Shown here piece after piece: positions 7,960-15,925 of a stretch of 64,000 nucleotides of DNA. The notes below the pieces were generated by a model that had not been told where the DNA came from, did no database searches, and was given only the letters and a program-made list of their open reading frames with translations. A program made the position numbers and the translations under genes. Numbering within the stretch: position 1 is the first letter of the stretch; each line of letters begins with the position of its first letter. The stretch spans positions 1,543,699-1,607,698 of the forward strand of contig NW_008705566.1 in the NCBI RefSeq assembly GCF_000186865.1, in the 5' to 3' direction. The DNA comes from Aureococcus anophagefferens. Its lineage: Eukaryota > Sar > Pelagophyceae > Pelagomonadales > Pelagomonadaceae.

Positions 7960-9309
7960 ATGGCCGACGACGCGACGCTCGGCTTCGACACGCTCTGCCT
8001 CCACGGCGCCTACAAGCCCGACACGTCGGTGACCTACGGCCTGGGCCAGGGCGCGCCCCGCGGCGTGCCGCTGCACCGCACGACGCCCTACCAGTTCGTC
8101 GACACGCAGCACGCCGCGGATTTGTTCGCGCTCGCGAAGCTCGGCAACATCTACACGCGCCTCATGAACCCGACGACGCACGTGCTCGAGAGCCGCTACG
8201 CCATGCTCGAGGGCGGCCACCCGCTCAGCGGCCTCTGCGTCGCGTCGGGCACGAACGCCGTCTTCTACTCGCTCATCAACCTCGCGCGCCAGGGCGACAA
8301 CATCGTCAGCAGCCGCGCGCTCTACGGCGGCACGTACACGCAGTTCGAGGAGATCCTGCCCCAGTTCGGCATCGAGGTCCGCTTCGTCGACGCCGAGGAC
8401 CCGGAGAACTTCGCCAAGGCTACGGACGCCAAGACGCGCGCGTGGTTCTGCGAGTCGTGCTCGAACCCGGCGCTCGAGATCTGCGACCTCGAGGCCATCA
8501 CGACGCTCGCGCACGCCCAGAACGGCACGGGCCTGCCCGTGGTCGTCGACACGACGTTCTCGACGCCCTACCTCTGCAAGCCCTTCGAGTTCGGCGTCGA
8601 CGTCATCGTGTCGTCGCTCACGAAGTGGGTCGGCGGCCACGGCACGGCCATCGGCGGCATCATCGTCGACTCGGGCCGCTTCAAGTGGGGCGCGGGCAAC
8701 CACCCGCTCTTCGACGAGCCCGACATGTCCTACGGCGGCGACGCGGGCCTGCGCTGGGGCCACGACCTGCCCGAGGGCCTCGCGCCGCTCGCGTACAAGC
8801 TCCGCGCGCTGACGGTGCCGCTCCGGAACCTCGGCGGCTGCATCTCGCCGGACAACTCGTGGATGGTGCTCCAGGGCATCGAGACGCTCTCCCTGCGCAT
8901 GGAGCGCCACTGCGAGAACGCCATGACGGTGGCCAAGCACCTCAAGATGAACCCGAAGATCGCCTGGGTCCGCTACCCCGGGCTCGTCGACGACCCGCAG
9001 TACCAGAAGGCGAAGAAGTACCTCAAGGGCAAGGGCGGCTCCATGGTCGTCTTCGGCATCAAGGCCCCCGACGGCAAGGTCGCGGGCTCCAAGTTCATCG
9101 ACTCGCTGGACCTCATCTCGCACGTCGCGAACGTCGGCGACGCGCGGACCTTGGCGATCCACCCGGCGACGACGACGCACAGCCAGATGAACGCCGCGGC
9201 CCAGCTCGGCGCGGGCGTCAAGCCCGAGATGGTCCGCCTCTCCGTCGGCCTCGAGACGGCCAAGGACATCATCGCCGACATCGACCAGGCGCTCGCCAAG
9301 GCCGTCTAA
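7960..9309 (+). CDS. O-acetylhomoserine sulfhydrylase-type PLP enzyme
   Basis: The ATG at 7960 (context caagATGgcc) gives 449 residues; an in-frame ATG near 7896 would add 22. It belongs to the Cys/Met-metabolism PLP family: RTTPYQFVDT, TRLMNPTTHVLESR, SGTNAVFYSLINLA, VDTTFSTPYLC, and the PLP lysine Lys222 in SSLTKWVGGHGT. The long insert around NHPLFDEPDMSYGG and the overall length fit O-acetylhomoserine (thiol)-lyase (Met17/MetY) better than cystathionine gamma-synthase. It would make homocysteine from O-acetylhomoserine and sulfide, or a related reaction. No transit peptide is evident, so it is probably cytosolic. Confidence 0.9.
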   Translation: MADDATLGFDTLCLHGAYKPDTSVTYGLGQGAPRGVPLHRTTPYQFVDTQHAADLFALAKLGNIYTRLMNPTTHVLESRYAMLEGGHPLSGLCVASGTNAVFYSLINLARQGDNIVSSRALYGGTYTQFEEILPQFGIEVRFVDAEDPENFAKATDAKTRAWFCESCSNPALEICDLEAITTLAHAQNGTGLPVVVDTTFSTPYLCKPFEFGVDVIVSSLTKWVGGHGTAIGGIIVDSGRFKWGAGNHPLFDEPDMSYGGDAGLRWGHDLPEGLAPLAYKLRALTVPLRNLGGCISPDNSWMVLQGIETLSLRMERHCENAMTVAKHLKMNPKIAWVRYPGLVDDPQYQKAKKYLKGKGGSMVVFGIKAPDGKVAGSKFIDSLDLISHVANVGDARTLAIHPATTTHSQMNAAAQLGAGVKPEMVRLSVGLETAKDIIADIDQALAKAV

Positions 9310-9749
9310 ACGCCGCGCGCCGCCGCCGAGGACCAAGCCCGGCCGCCGCCCCAGCTCCGCGACGAGCGCCCGGCCGACGAGGACAAGCCTCCGCCCGCGC
9401 GCCCACCGCCCCCGCGCGGTGAGTCGCCGCGCGACCGCCGACCTAAGAGGCGCTCCCGCGGATCGAGCTGTGCACACGTGTTTCAAGTTGTGGTGCGGCG
9501 CGGGGCTATACTTGGTTCCGCCAGGGCTGTGGGTTTGGGTGGCCCCACGGGGCGTCCGGCGCGACGGCGGAATGGCGGTGGAGGCGGCGGCGAGGCTGCG
9601 CACGGCGGCGACGAGGCCTGCGACCGCGGCGCCGGCCGCGGCGCCGGCGCGCGCGGCCGCCGCCGCGGCGCCGCGGCGGGGATCCGGAGCGACGTCGTAG
9701 GCGCTCGCTGTCGAAACTGTTTTTGAGGGGATTTGGACGCCCAGACACG
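9310..9749. other. Intergenic stretch, no gene supported
   Basis: This 440-bp region between two co-directional genes has only Ala/Arg-rich chance frames. The part at about 9590-9690 is almost pure GC simple sequence (gcggcg, gccgcg). The last 60 bp are less GC-rich, with gaaactgtttttgagg, and probably hold the promoter of the gene starting at 9750. Confidence 0.5.
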
Positions 9750-11060
9750 ATGCGCCGCGCTTTTCTGTTGGCAACGGCGTGGGCCGCGGTCGGCGCCGCC
9801 GAGGAGGCCAAGTGTCCCGTCTGCGAGGACTGCTCCTGGACGTGCGCGAAGGCGGCGGCGGCGGAGAAGGCGAAGAATAGCGACCTCGAGACCAAAGCTA
9901 CCACCGCGACCAAGGAGGCGTCGCGGTGGCGCATGCAGGTCGAGGGCCTCGAGGACGCCCTGTCGAAGGCGCGCGTGGAGCTCGAGGAATTCAGGCTCAA
10001 CATCGCCACGAAGCCGCGGCCGCGCCGCGCCGCGCCCGGCTTCGCGGTCGGCGACGGCGCGGTCGTCGTCAACGCGACGGAGCTCGGCGCCCTCGCGTCG
10101 TCCTTCGTCGCCGACGCCCTGGGCGCCGCGACGGCCGCCGTCGCCGGCGCGGCGGCCGCCGGCGGCGCGTCCTTCGAGGGCCCCGCGGGCGCCGCCGTCG
10201 CCGACGCCAAGACCGCCGCCGCCGCGCGCTTCTCCGCCGCGGCGGCCGAGGCCGCGAAGACCTACGAGGCCGCCTGGGCCGCCGTCCACGAGACGGGCCA
10301 CGTCACGCCGGCCCAGCGCGCCGCCGCCGAGGCCAAGATCCTCGCGGCGCGCGACGCCGCGGCGTCGGCCGCGTCGGCCGCGTACGAGACCTACGTCGTC
10401 GGCGAGCTCCCCAAGCTCTGGGCCGCCCACGCGGCGCCCGTCGTCGCCCAGGCCCGCGAGACCCTCGCCGCGCGGCGCGCCCTCGCGGCCGCGGAGCTCG
10501 AGGAGCTCCGCGGCGTCGCGGCGAAGGCGCTCGCCGAGAAGCGCGCGGCGGTCGACGCCGCGACGCCGTCGCGGGCGCGGGCCCTCGAGCTCCTCAAGTT
10601 GACGCGCTACGCCATCGCCAAGCAGTTCGACGCGACGGGTGCAAAAATTGCCGCGCTCGCGGGCGCGGCCGACGCGGCGCCCGCCGAGGAGCCGAGCGAC
10701 GGCGCGCTGCGGTTGGCCACCGCGGGCATGGCCTGCTGGTTCGCCGCGAGCTTCGCCCTCGTCTTCCTCAGCGCGTTGGCCCTCGCCCGGGCGCTGCTCG
10801 CCCTCGCGCTCAAGGTCGCGGCGACGCTCCTCGGCCGCGCGCTCAAGACGCCCGTCGCGCTCGTCCGCCTCGCGGTCCGCGTCGCCTTCGGTCTGCTCAA
10901 GCTCGCCGTCAAGCTCGTCCTCTTCGGCGTGTTCCTCCCGCTGCGCCTCCTCTTCCTCCCGATCACGCTCCCGCTCTGGCTCCTCTCCTCGAAGAAGAAG
11001 AAGCCCACGAGCCCGGCGCCGGGCAAGGCCCGCGCCAAGCCCAAGAAGAACCAGCGCTGA
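9750..11060 (+). CDS. Secretory-pathway coiled-coil protein with C-terminal membrane segments
   Basis: The 436-residue product starts with a signal peptide (MRRAFLLATAWAAVGAA) and a short Cys cluster, CPVCEDCSWTC. A long Ala/Glu/Lys-rich helical region follows, probably coiled coil. From about 328 there are several hydrophobic stretches (MACWFAASFALVFLSAL, then repeated amphipathic Leu/Val-Lys segments such as LKLAVKLVLFGVFLPLRLL). The end is Lys-rich (SSKKKKP and KPKKNQR). The order suggests a lumenal coiled coil anchored by the C-terminus, with a basic cytosolic tail. I do not recognise the family. Confidence 0.75.
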   Translation: MRRAFLLATAWAAVGAAEEAKCPVCEDCSWTCAKAAAAEKAKNSDLETKATTATKEASRWRMQVEGLEDALSKARVELEEFRLNIATKPRPRRAAPGFAVGDGAVVVNATELGALASSFVADALGAATAAVAGAAAAGGASFEGPAGAAVADAKTAAAARFSAAAAEAAKTYEAAWAAVHETGHVTPAQRAAAEAKILAARDAAASAASAAYETYVVGELPKLWAAHAAPVVAQARETLAARRALAAAELEELRGVAAKALAEKRAAVDAATPSRARALELLKLTRYAIAKQFDATGAKIAALAGAADAAPAEEPSDGALRLATAGMACWFAASFALVFLSALALARALLALALKVAATLLGRALKTPVALVRLAVRVAFGLLKLAVKLVLFGVFLPLRLLFLPITLPLWLLSSKKKKPTSPAPGKARAKPKKNQR

Positions 11061-11163
11061 GGCCCCTGTTCCCCGCCTGTATACACTAACATTGCGCCCG
11101 TTGTTTTCGGGAAAGCAAGCCGACAATCCCCTTCAATTAAAATCACGCTGCCCAGGGGAAAGC

Positions 11164-12651
11164 ATGGTCTGCGATCTCGCGCGGAACGGAATGCTCGTCG
11201 CGCTCGTCGCCGCGGCGGCGGCCCAGGACGGCTGGTCCATGTTCCGCGGGTCGACGTTCCGCGACGGGAACACGCGCGAGGTCGGCCCGTCGGGCAACGG
11301 GACGCTCTGGCGCTTCCTGCTCCGCGACCGGTCCTTCGCGCCGCCGTCGGTGCACCCCGACGGCTCCATCGTCTACGTCGGCGGCAAGCAGGGCCTCTAC
11401 GGCGTGTCGCGCGACGGCGGCTTCGTCTTCCGCGTCCCCGTGAACAAGGGCGTCATCAACTCGTCGCCCGCGGTCTGCGCGGAGCGCCGAATCGTCGTCT
11501 TCGGCGGCGGCGACGGCGTCGTCTACGGCGTCGACGCCCGGAGCGGGGCCGTGCGCTGGCGCGTCGCCACGGGCAAGCCCCAGAAGGGGTCGCGCGGCGC
11601 GCCCTACGTCTACTCGTCGCCCGTGCTCGACGGCGACGTCGCGTACGTCGGCGCGTCCGACGGCCTGCTCTACGCGCTCGACGTGGACCCCGCCGTCGCC
11701 GACGGGGCGCGCGTCCGCTGGACCTTCGACGCCGTCGAGCCCCTCTGGAGCAGCCCGGCGCTGAGCGCGGACCGGGCCCTCGTCTACGTCGGGGGCTGCG
11801 ACAACGCGCTCCACGCGGTCCACGCGGACAACGGCACCGCGGCCTGGGCCTACGAGACGGGCGGCTTCCCCGACGACGCCGACGACCCGGACGTCGACTC
11901 GTCGCCCGCCGTGAGCCGAAGCGACGGCACGGTCTACGTCGGCTCCTTCGACAACCGGCTCCACGCGCTCGACGGTCAAACGGGCCTCGTGAAGTGGACC
12001 TACGCGACGTCCGACGACGTCATCTCGTCGCCGGCCGTCGCCGCGGACGGGTCCCTGGTCTACGTGACGAGCCTCGACGGCTTCGTCCACGCCGTCGACG
12101 CGCCGTCGGGCCGCGCGGTCTGGAAGGTCGACCTCGGCGCGCCGGTCTACTCGGAGCCCGTGCTCGACGGCGCGGGCGCGCTCCTCGTCGGCGCGGACGA
12201 CGGCCGGCTCCACGCGCTCGACGCGGCGTCGGGGGCGCCGCGCTGGGCGCACACCATCGGCGACGCCGTCCGCGGCGAGCCGGCGATCTTCGGGGGGCGC
12301 GCCTACGTCGCGACGCTCAACGACGACGCGTTCCTCCACTGCGTCGGCGCTGCGGAGCCGCGCGCGCCGACGGCCGCGCCCGCGCCCGCGCCGACGCCCG
12401 CGGCGAGCGGCGCGTCGCCGCTGAGCGACAAGGCCTGGAAGGTCCTCGCCGTGTCCTCGGTCGTCGGCTTCGGCCTGCTGGTGCTGGCGGGGTCGCTCGC
12501 GATCGCCGTGCCCAAGTGCCTCCGCGCGCGCGAGCGCCGCGACGGCCGCGCGCTCCTCGCGCAGCACCTCGTCGACGACGACCAGTTCGCCGACGTCAAC
12601 TTCATCGAGCTCCGCGGCCGCGAGGGCGCCGGGCCGCTGACGAGCATCTAA
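11164..12651 (+). CDS. Single-pass membrane protein with PQQ-type beta-propeller ectodomain
   Basis: The 495-residue product has an N-terminal hydrophobic leader, then about seven or eight repeats of the PQQ-like propeller kind: SSPAVCAERRIVVFGGGDG, YSSPVLDGDVAYVGASDGL, YALD, WSSPALSADRALVYVGG, HALDGQTGLVKWTY. A Pro/Ala-rich spacer, one transmembrane helix (about 424-448) and a short acidic tail follow. Bacterial relatives include BamB-like and dehydrogenase propellers. Here no dehydrogenase residues are apparent, so a binding or sensing ectodomain is more likely than an enzyme. Orientation (propeller outside) is inferred from the leader and TM positions. Confidence 0.8.
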   Translation: MVCDLARNGMLVALVAAAAAQDGWSMFRGSTFRDGNTREVGPSGNGTLWRFLLRDRSFAPPSVHPDGSIVYVGGKQGLYGVSRDGGFVFRVPVNKGVINSSPAVCAERRIVVFGGGDGVVYGVDARSGAVRWRVATGKPQKGSRGAPYVYSSPVLDGDVAYVGASDGLLYALDVDPAVADGARVRWTFDAVEPLWSSPALSADRALVYVGGCDNALHAVHADNGTAAWAYETGGFPDDADDPDVDSSPAVSRSDGTVYVGSFDNRLHALDGQTGLVKWTYATSDDVISSPAVAADGSLVYVTSLDGFVHAVDAPSGRAVWKVDLGAPVYSEPVLDGAGALLVGADDGRLHALDAASGAPRWAHTIGDAVRGEPAIFGGRAYVATLNDDAFLHCVGAAEPRAPTAAPAPAPTPAASGASPLSDKAWKVLAVSSVVGFGLLVLAGSLAIAVPKCLRARERRDGRALLAQHLVDDDQFADVNFIELRGREGAGPLTSI

Positions 12652-12781
12652 GGGGGTGCTTTTTGTGGCTGCTCCTTCGCGTCAACTTGACCTTCAAGGA
12701 AACCAAGTGGCTGGAAAAAGAGCTCGACGTGCGAGAGCTCGAGCGTCGACGGCAGCACCAGGCCGCAGCAGCAACGCAACC

Positions 12782-14419
12782 ATGGCGACGAAGGACAACG
12801 GCGCCTGCGGCGTCGTGCGCACGCTCGTCGCCGGCGGCGTCGACGTCATGTTCGCCAACCCGGGCACGACGGAGATGTTAATCGTCGACGCCCTCGACAG
12901 CGTGGAGGGCCTGCGGGCCATCCTCTGCCTCCACGAGACGGTGTGCACGGGCGCCGCCGACGGCTACGGGCGCATGGCCGGCAAGGCGGCGTGCACGCTG
13001 CTCCACCTCGGCGTGGGCCTCGCGAACGGCTCCGCGAACCTGCACAACGCGCGGCGCGCGGGCGCGCCCGTCGTCAACCTCGTGGGCGACATGGCGTCGT
13101 GGCACGTCGCCAAGGACCCGCTCCTCGCGTCGGACATCGAGGGCCTGGCGTCCTTCACGGGCTGCTTCTACCGCGCGTCGGGCGCGGACCCCGACGGCCT
13201 GTCGGACGACGTCGCGGACGCGCTCGTCGCCGTGCGCGACTACCGCGCGGGCGAGAGCCGCGTCGCGACGGTGGCCCTCGCCCACGACGCGACGCGGGAC
13301 CCCCTCTCGAAGCCCTGGGCGCCGCCGGAGCTCCTGGCGACGCTCGAGCAGCCGGGCGGCGACGCGAAGACGCTCTTCGAGCGGTCCATCGAGCTCCACA
13401 ACGAGCGCTACGGCGGCAACGACGCCATCCCCGCGCACGTCAAGGCCTGCGGCGCGGCGCTGAAGACGTCGAACGCCGCCCTCTTCGTCGGCGGCGCGGG
13501 CCTCTGCGACGAGGAGGCGCTGCGCGCGTGCTCGGCGATCGCCGCCGCGACGGGCTGCGCGCTCGTCGTCGAGAACGCCTTCGCGCGCGTCGACCGCGGC
13601 GGGCACCGGCCGCGCTTCGTGCGCGTGCCCTACTTCCCCAAGGACGCGCGCACCTACCTCGCCAAGTTCGAGACCGTCGTCTTCGTGGGCGCGCGGAAGC
13701 CCGTGGCCATGTTCGGCTACGACGACGGCGTGAGCGACCTCGTGGGCCTCGACGGCCAGACGGTGCTGGAGATCGACGCCATGGACGTGCCCGGGGCGCT
13801 CCGGTACCTGGCGGGGACGCTCGGCGGCGCGCCGCCGCCGCCGCCGCCGGCCGCGGCCGCGCCGAAGCGGCCCAAGGGCAAGCTCAGCGCCTACAAGCTC
13901 TGCCAGGCCCTGGCCTGCACGCAGCCCGCGGACGCGATCGTCGTCGACGAGTCGCTCACGTCCGGGGGCTCCTACTGGGACCTGAGCCTCGGCTGCGCGC
14001 CGTTCTCGCACCTCACGCTCACGGGCGGCTCCATCGGCATCGGCCCGCCGCTGAGCGTCGGCTGCGCCGTCGCCTGCCCCGGCCGCCGCGTCGTCGACTT
14101 CCAGGCCGACGGCTCGGGGCTCTACTCGACGCCCGCGTTCTGGACGATGGCGGCGGAGAACCTCGACGTGACCGTGCTCGTCTGCAAGAACGACGTGTAC
14201 CAGATCCTCAAGGTCGAGCAGCAGAAGCAGAACCTGCCGACGGCGAAGCCCAACGCGAAGAAGCTCACGAACCTCTCGGGGCCGTCCGTGGACTGGGTCG
14301 CGCTCGCGAAGGGCTACGGGCTCGACGCGACGTCCGTGTCCACGGCGGAGGACCTCCTCGCCGCGCTCGAGCACTCCTTCGCGACGCCGGGGCCCTACCT
14401 CATCGAGGCGTGCTTCTAG
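12782..14419 (+). CDS. Thiamine-diphosphate-dependent enzyme, acetolactate-synthase-like
   Basis: The 545-residue product has the three-domain layout of the acetolactate synthase/benzoylformate decarboxylase superfamily. The N-terminal PYR domain has GVDVMFANPGTTE and the ThDP-activating glutamate Glu52 in LHETVCTGAADGYGRM. A central domain starts near 220. The C-terminal PP domain has GGSIGIGPPLSVGCA and a diphosphate/Mg motif, ADGSG followed by CKND about 25 residues on. A Pro-run linker lies before the PP domain. No transit peptide is visible, unlike typical plastid AHAS, so a catabolic decarboxylase or lyase is as likely as branched-chain biosynthesis. The ATG at 12782 has good context (accATGgcg). 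Confidence 0.85.
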   Translation: MATKDNGACGVVRTLVAGGVDVMFANPGTTEMLIVDALDSVEGLRAILCLHETVCTGAADGYGRMAGKAACTLLHLGVGLANGSANLHNARRAGAPVVNLVGDMASWHVAKDPLLASDIEGLASFTGCFYRASGADPDGLSDDVADALVAVRDYRAGESRVATVALAHDATRDPLSKPWAPPELLATLEQPGGDAKTLFERSIELHNERYGGNDAIPAHVKACGAALKTSNAALFVGGAGLCDEEALRACSAIAAATGCALVVENAFARVDRGGHRPRFVRVPYFPKDARTYLAKFETVVFVGARKPVAMFGYDDGVSDLVGLDGQTVLEIDAMDVPGALRYLAGTLGGAPPPPPPAAAAPKRPKGKLSAYKLCQALACTQPADAIVVDESLTSGGSYWDLSLGCAPFSHLTLTGGSIGIGPPLSVGCAVACPGRRVVDFQADGSGLYSTPAFWTMAAENLDVTVLVCKNDVYQILKVEQQKQNLPTAKPNAKKLTNLSGPSVDWVALAKGYGLDATSVSTAEDLLAALEHSFATPGPYLIEACF

Positions 14420-14761
14420 AGGCAGGGTGGTGGTAATTATCGAGGCGGGTCTACGAGGCGGGATGGGTGCCGTTCCCTCCGAGTCACTTCGAGTCCCGCC
14501 GCGGCGGCGCCGTGGAGACCGCGCCGGCGTGACGGCCCGCGCAATGATGTGCCCAGAGAGACCCGCGGCAGTAATACCGCTCTTGATTTGAAAACCCATC
14601 GAAAACGGAACAGAAGCGGCAGAGCTCTCATGTGGAGCTCGGCGCGCTCCCCGAATGAACTCGATGTTCAAGTTAAACAGCTTGTGCTGATGCACATTTT
14701 CAAGCCAAGCTCCATCGCCCGCACCGACGTCCGTGGCAGCACTTCGCGCCGCATCAACAGC
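14420..14761 (+). promoter_or_regulatory. Intergenic stretch upstream of the VIT-type gene
   Basis: 342 bp with no gene. The frame of the following gene is open back to about 14549, but the sequence lacks the third-position bias and any conserved start. It is less GC-rich than the genes (for example ttcaagttaaacagcttg) and probably includes promoter and 5' UTR. Confidence 0.45.
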
Positions 14762-15598
14762 ATGAGCGCGCCGTCGGAGCGCACGCACGTGGACCGCAAG
14801 GCCGCGACGGCGGCCTACAGCGCGTTGGACGTGGAGCTGAGCAGCAAGGCGCACGCGGAGCGCGCGTCGGGGACCCACGACGAGCAGCACAGCGCCGTCG
14901 GCGGGCGCCTCAAGACCATCGTCTTCGGCGGTCTGGACGGCATCCTGACGTGCTTCGCCATCGTGAGCTCCTGCGCCGGGTCCGACATGAGCCCGCGCGT
15001 CGTGCTGCTCCTCGGCGCGTGCAACATCCTCGCGGACGCGCTCGCCATGGGCGTCGGCGAGTACCTGTCCACGAAGTCGAGCGACGAGTTCGCGAGCTAC
15101 GAGCGGACGCGCGAGGACTGGGAGATGCGCCACAACCCCGAGGGCGAGATTTTGGAGATGGTCGACATCTACGTCGGGCGGGGCATGTCGCGCGAGGACG
15201 CGACGACGGTGATCACGACGATGGCCAAGTACCACGACTTCTTCGTCAACGTCATGATGGTCGAGGAGCTCGGGCTCACGGTGCCCGAGCCCGAGGCCCA
15301 CTGCGACGCCATGAAGGACGGCTTTCTCATGTTCCTCGCCTTCTGCGTCTTCGGCGCTTTCCCGCTCCTCGGCTACGCGCTCCTCCCGCAGTTCCGGCCC
15401 GACGCGGCGCCCCACGAGCTCTTCCTCGCCGCCTGCGCCGTCACGGGCGTCACGCTCTTCGGCCTCGGCGCCGTCAAGGCGAAGTTCGTCAACGGCAACC
15501 CCTACAAACTCGGCGCGGAGACGCTCGCGCTCGGCGCGCTCTGCGCGTCGTCGGCCTACTCCGCCGGCGCGCTCCTCCAGCAGTTCCTCCCCTCCTAG
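14762..15598 (+). CDS. VIT/CCC1-family iron or manganese transporter
   Basis: The 278-residue product starts at 14762. Family motifs are GGRLKTIVFGGLDGILTCFAIVSSC (TM1), NILADALAMGVGEYLSTKS (TM2), a cytosolic acidic helical hairpin with EMRHNPEGEILEMVDIY and then HDFFVNVMMVEELGL, and three C-terminal hydrophobic segments. In the family, glutamates of this domain bind the metal for export from the cytosol into the vacuole. The substrate, Fe2+ or Mn2+, cannot be told here. Confidence 0.9.
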   Translation: MSAPSERTHVDRKAATAAYSALDVELSSKAHAERASGTHDEQHSAVGGRLKTIVFGGLDGILTCFAIVSSCAGSDMSPRVVLLLGACNILADALAMGVGEYLSTKSSDEFASYERTREDWEMRHNPEGEILEMVDIYVGRGMSREDATTVITTMAKYHDFFVNVMMVEELGLTVPEPEAHCDAMKDGFLMFLAFCVFGAFPLLGYALLPQFRPDAAPHELFLAACAVTGVTLFGLGAVKAKFVNGNPYKLGAETLALGALCASSAYSAGALLQQFLPS

Positions 15599-15616
15599 GG
15601 CCGCGCGTAAGGCGAG

Positions 15617-15859
15617 TCATCCGCATTTTAGGCGGTGGACGACGAAGACCGCGCCCTCGTGCTTCGGATCCTCGGCGACCTCGACGAGGATGTCGTCACG
15701 ACCATGGGCGGAGATCCACGCGTGCGTCCCCGCGACGCACAGCGACGCGCAGATGGCGATGCGTGCGAGCATTGGATCGATCGCGGCGTACGCCTCAGCG
15801 TGGCTAGCGGTCGCGATCGCTAATCGTTTCGCCACAGCGGATCGATCGAGAAGGCGCAT
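15617..15859 (-). CDS. Hypothetical 80-residue protein with one hydrophobic segment
   Basis: A small ATG-started frame lies between two larger genes. From the inner Met at about residue 30 it has a helix-like hydrophobic stretch (LARIAICASLCVAGTHAW), then a polar tail with GRDDILVEVAED and VFVVHRLKCG. The second half has the local G/C third-position bias, and the first half does not, so a 51-residue protein from the inner ATG is equally possible. It overlaps no other gene and is convergent to the VIT gene. No family recognised. Confidence 0.4.
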   Translation of the reverse strand: MRLLDRSAVAKRLAIATASHAEAYAAIDPMLARIAICASLCVAGTHAWISAHGRDDILVEVAEDPKHEGAVFVVHRLKCG

Positions 15860-15925
15860 CGAGGATCGATCCCTCTCGGCGCCGTGCGCTGCCGCGCAGG
15901 CCGGAGAGCCGCGCGGCCGGAGAGC

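Noticed and set aside
11130..11163. Introner end just upstream of the PQQ-propeller start (aatcacgctgcccagg)
   Set aside because: It resembles the 3' end of copy 1, but no body, opposite end or 8-bp duplication is present nearby. A short chance match is more likely.
12878..15415. Long minus-strand open frame of over 800 codons
   Set aside because: It is antisense to the ThDP enzyme and VIT-type transporter. The frame is open because of GC-rich codon use, and its product is Arg/Ala/His-rich without any motif.
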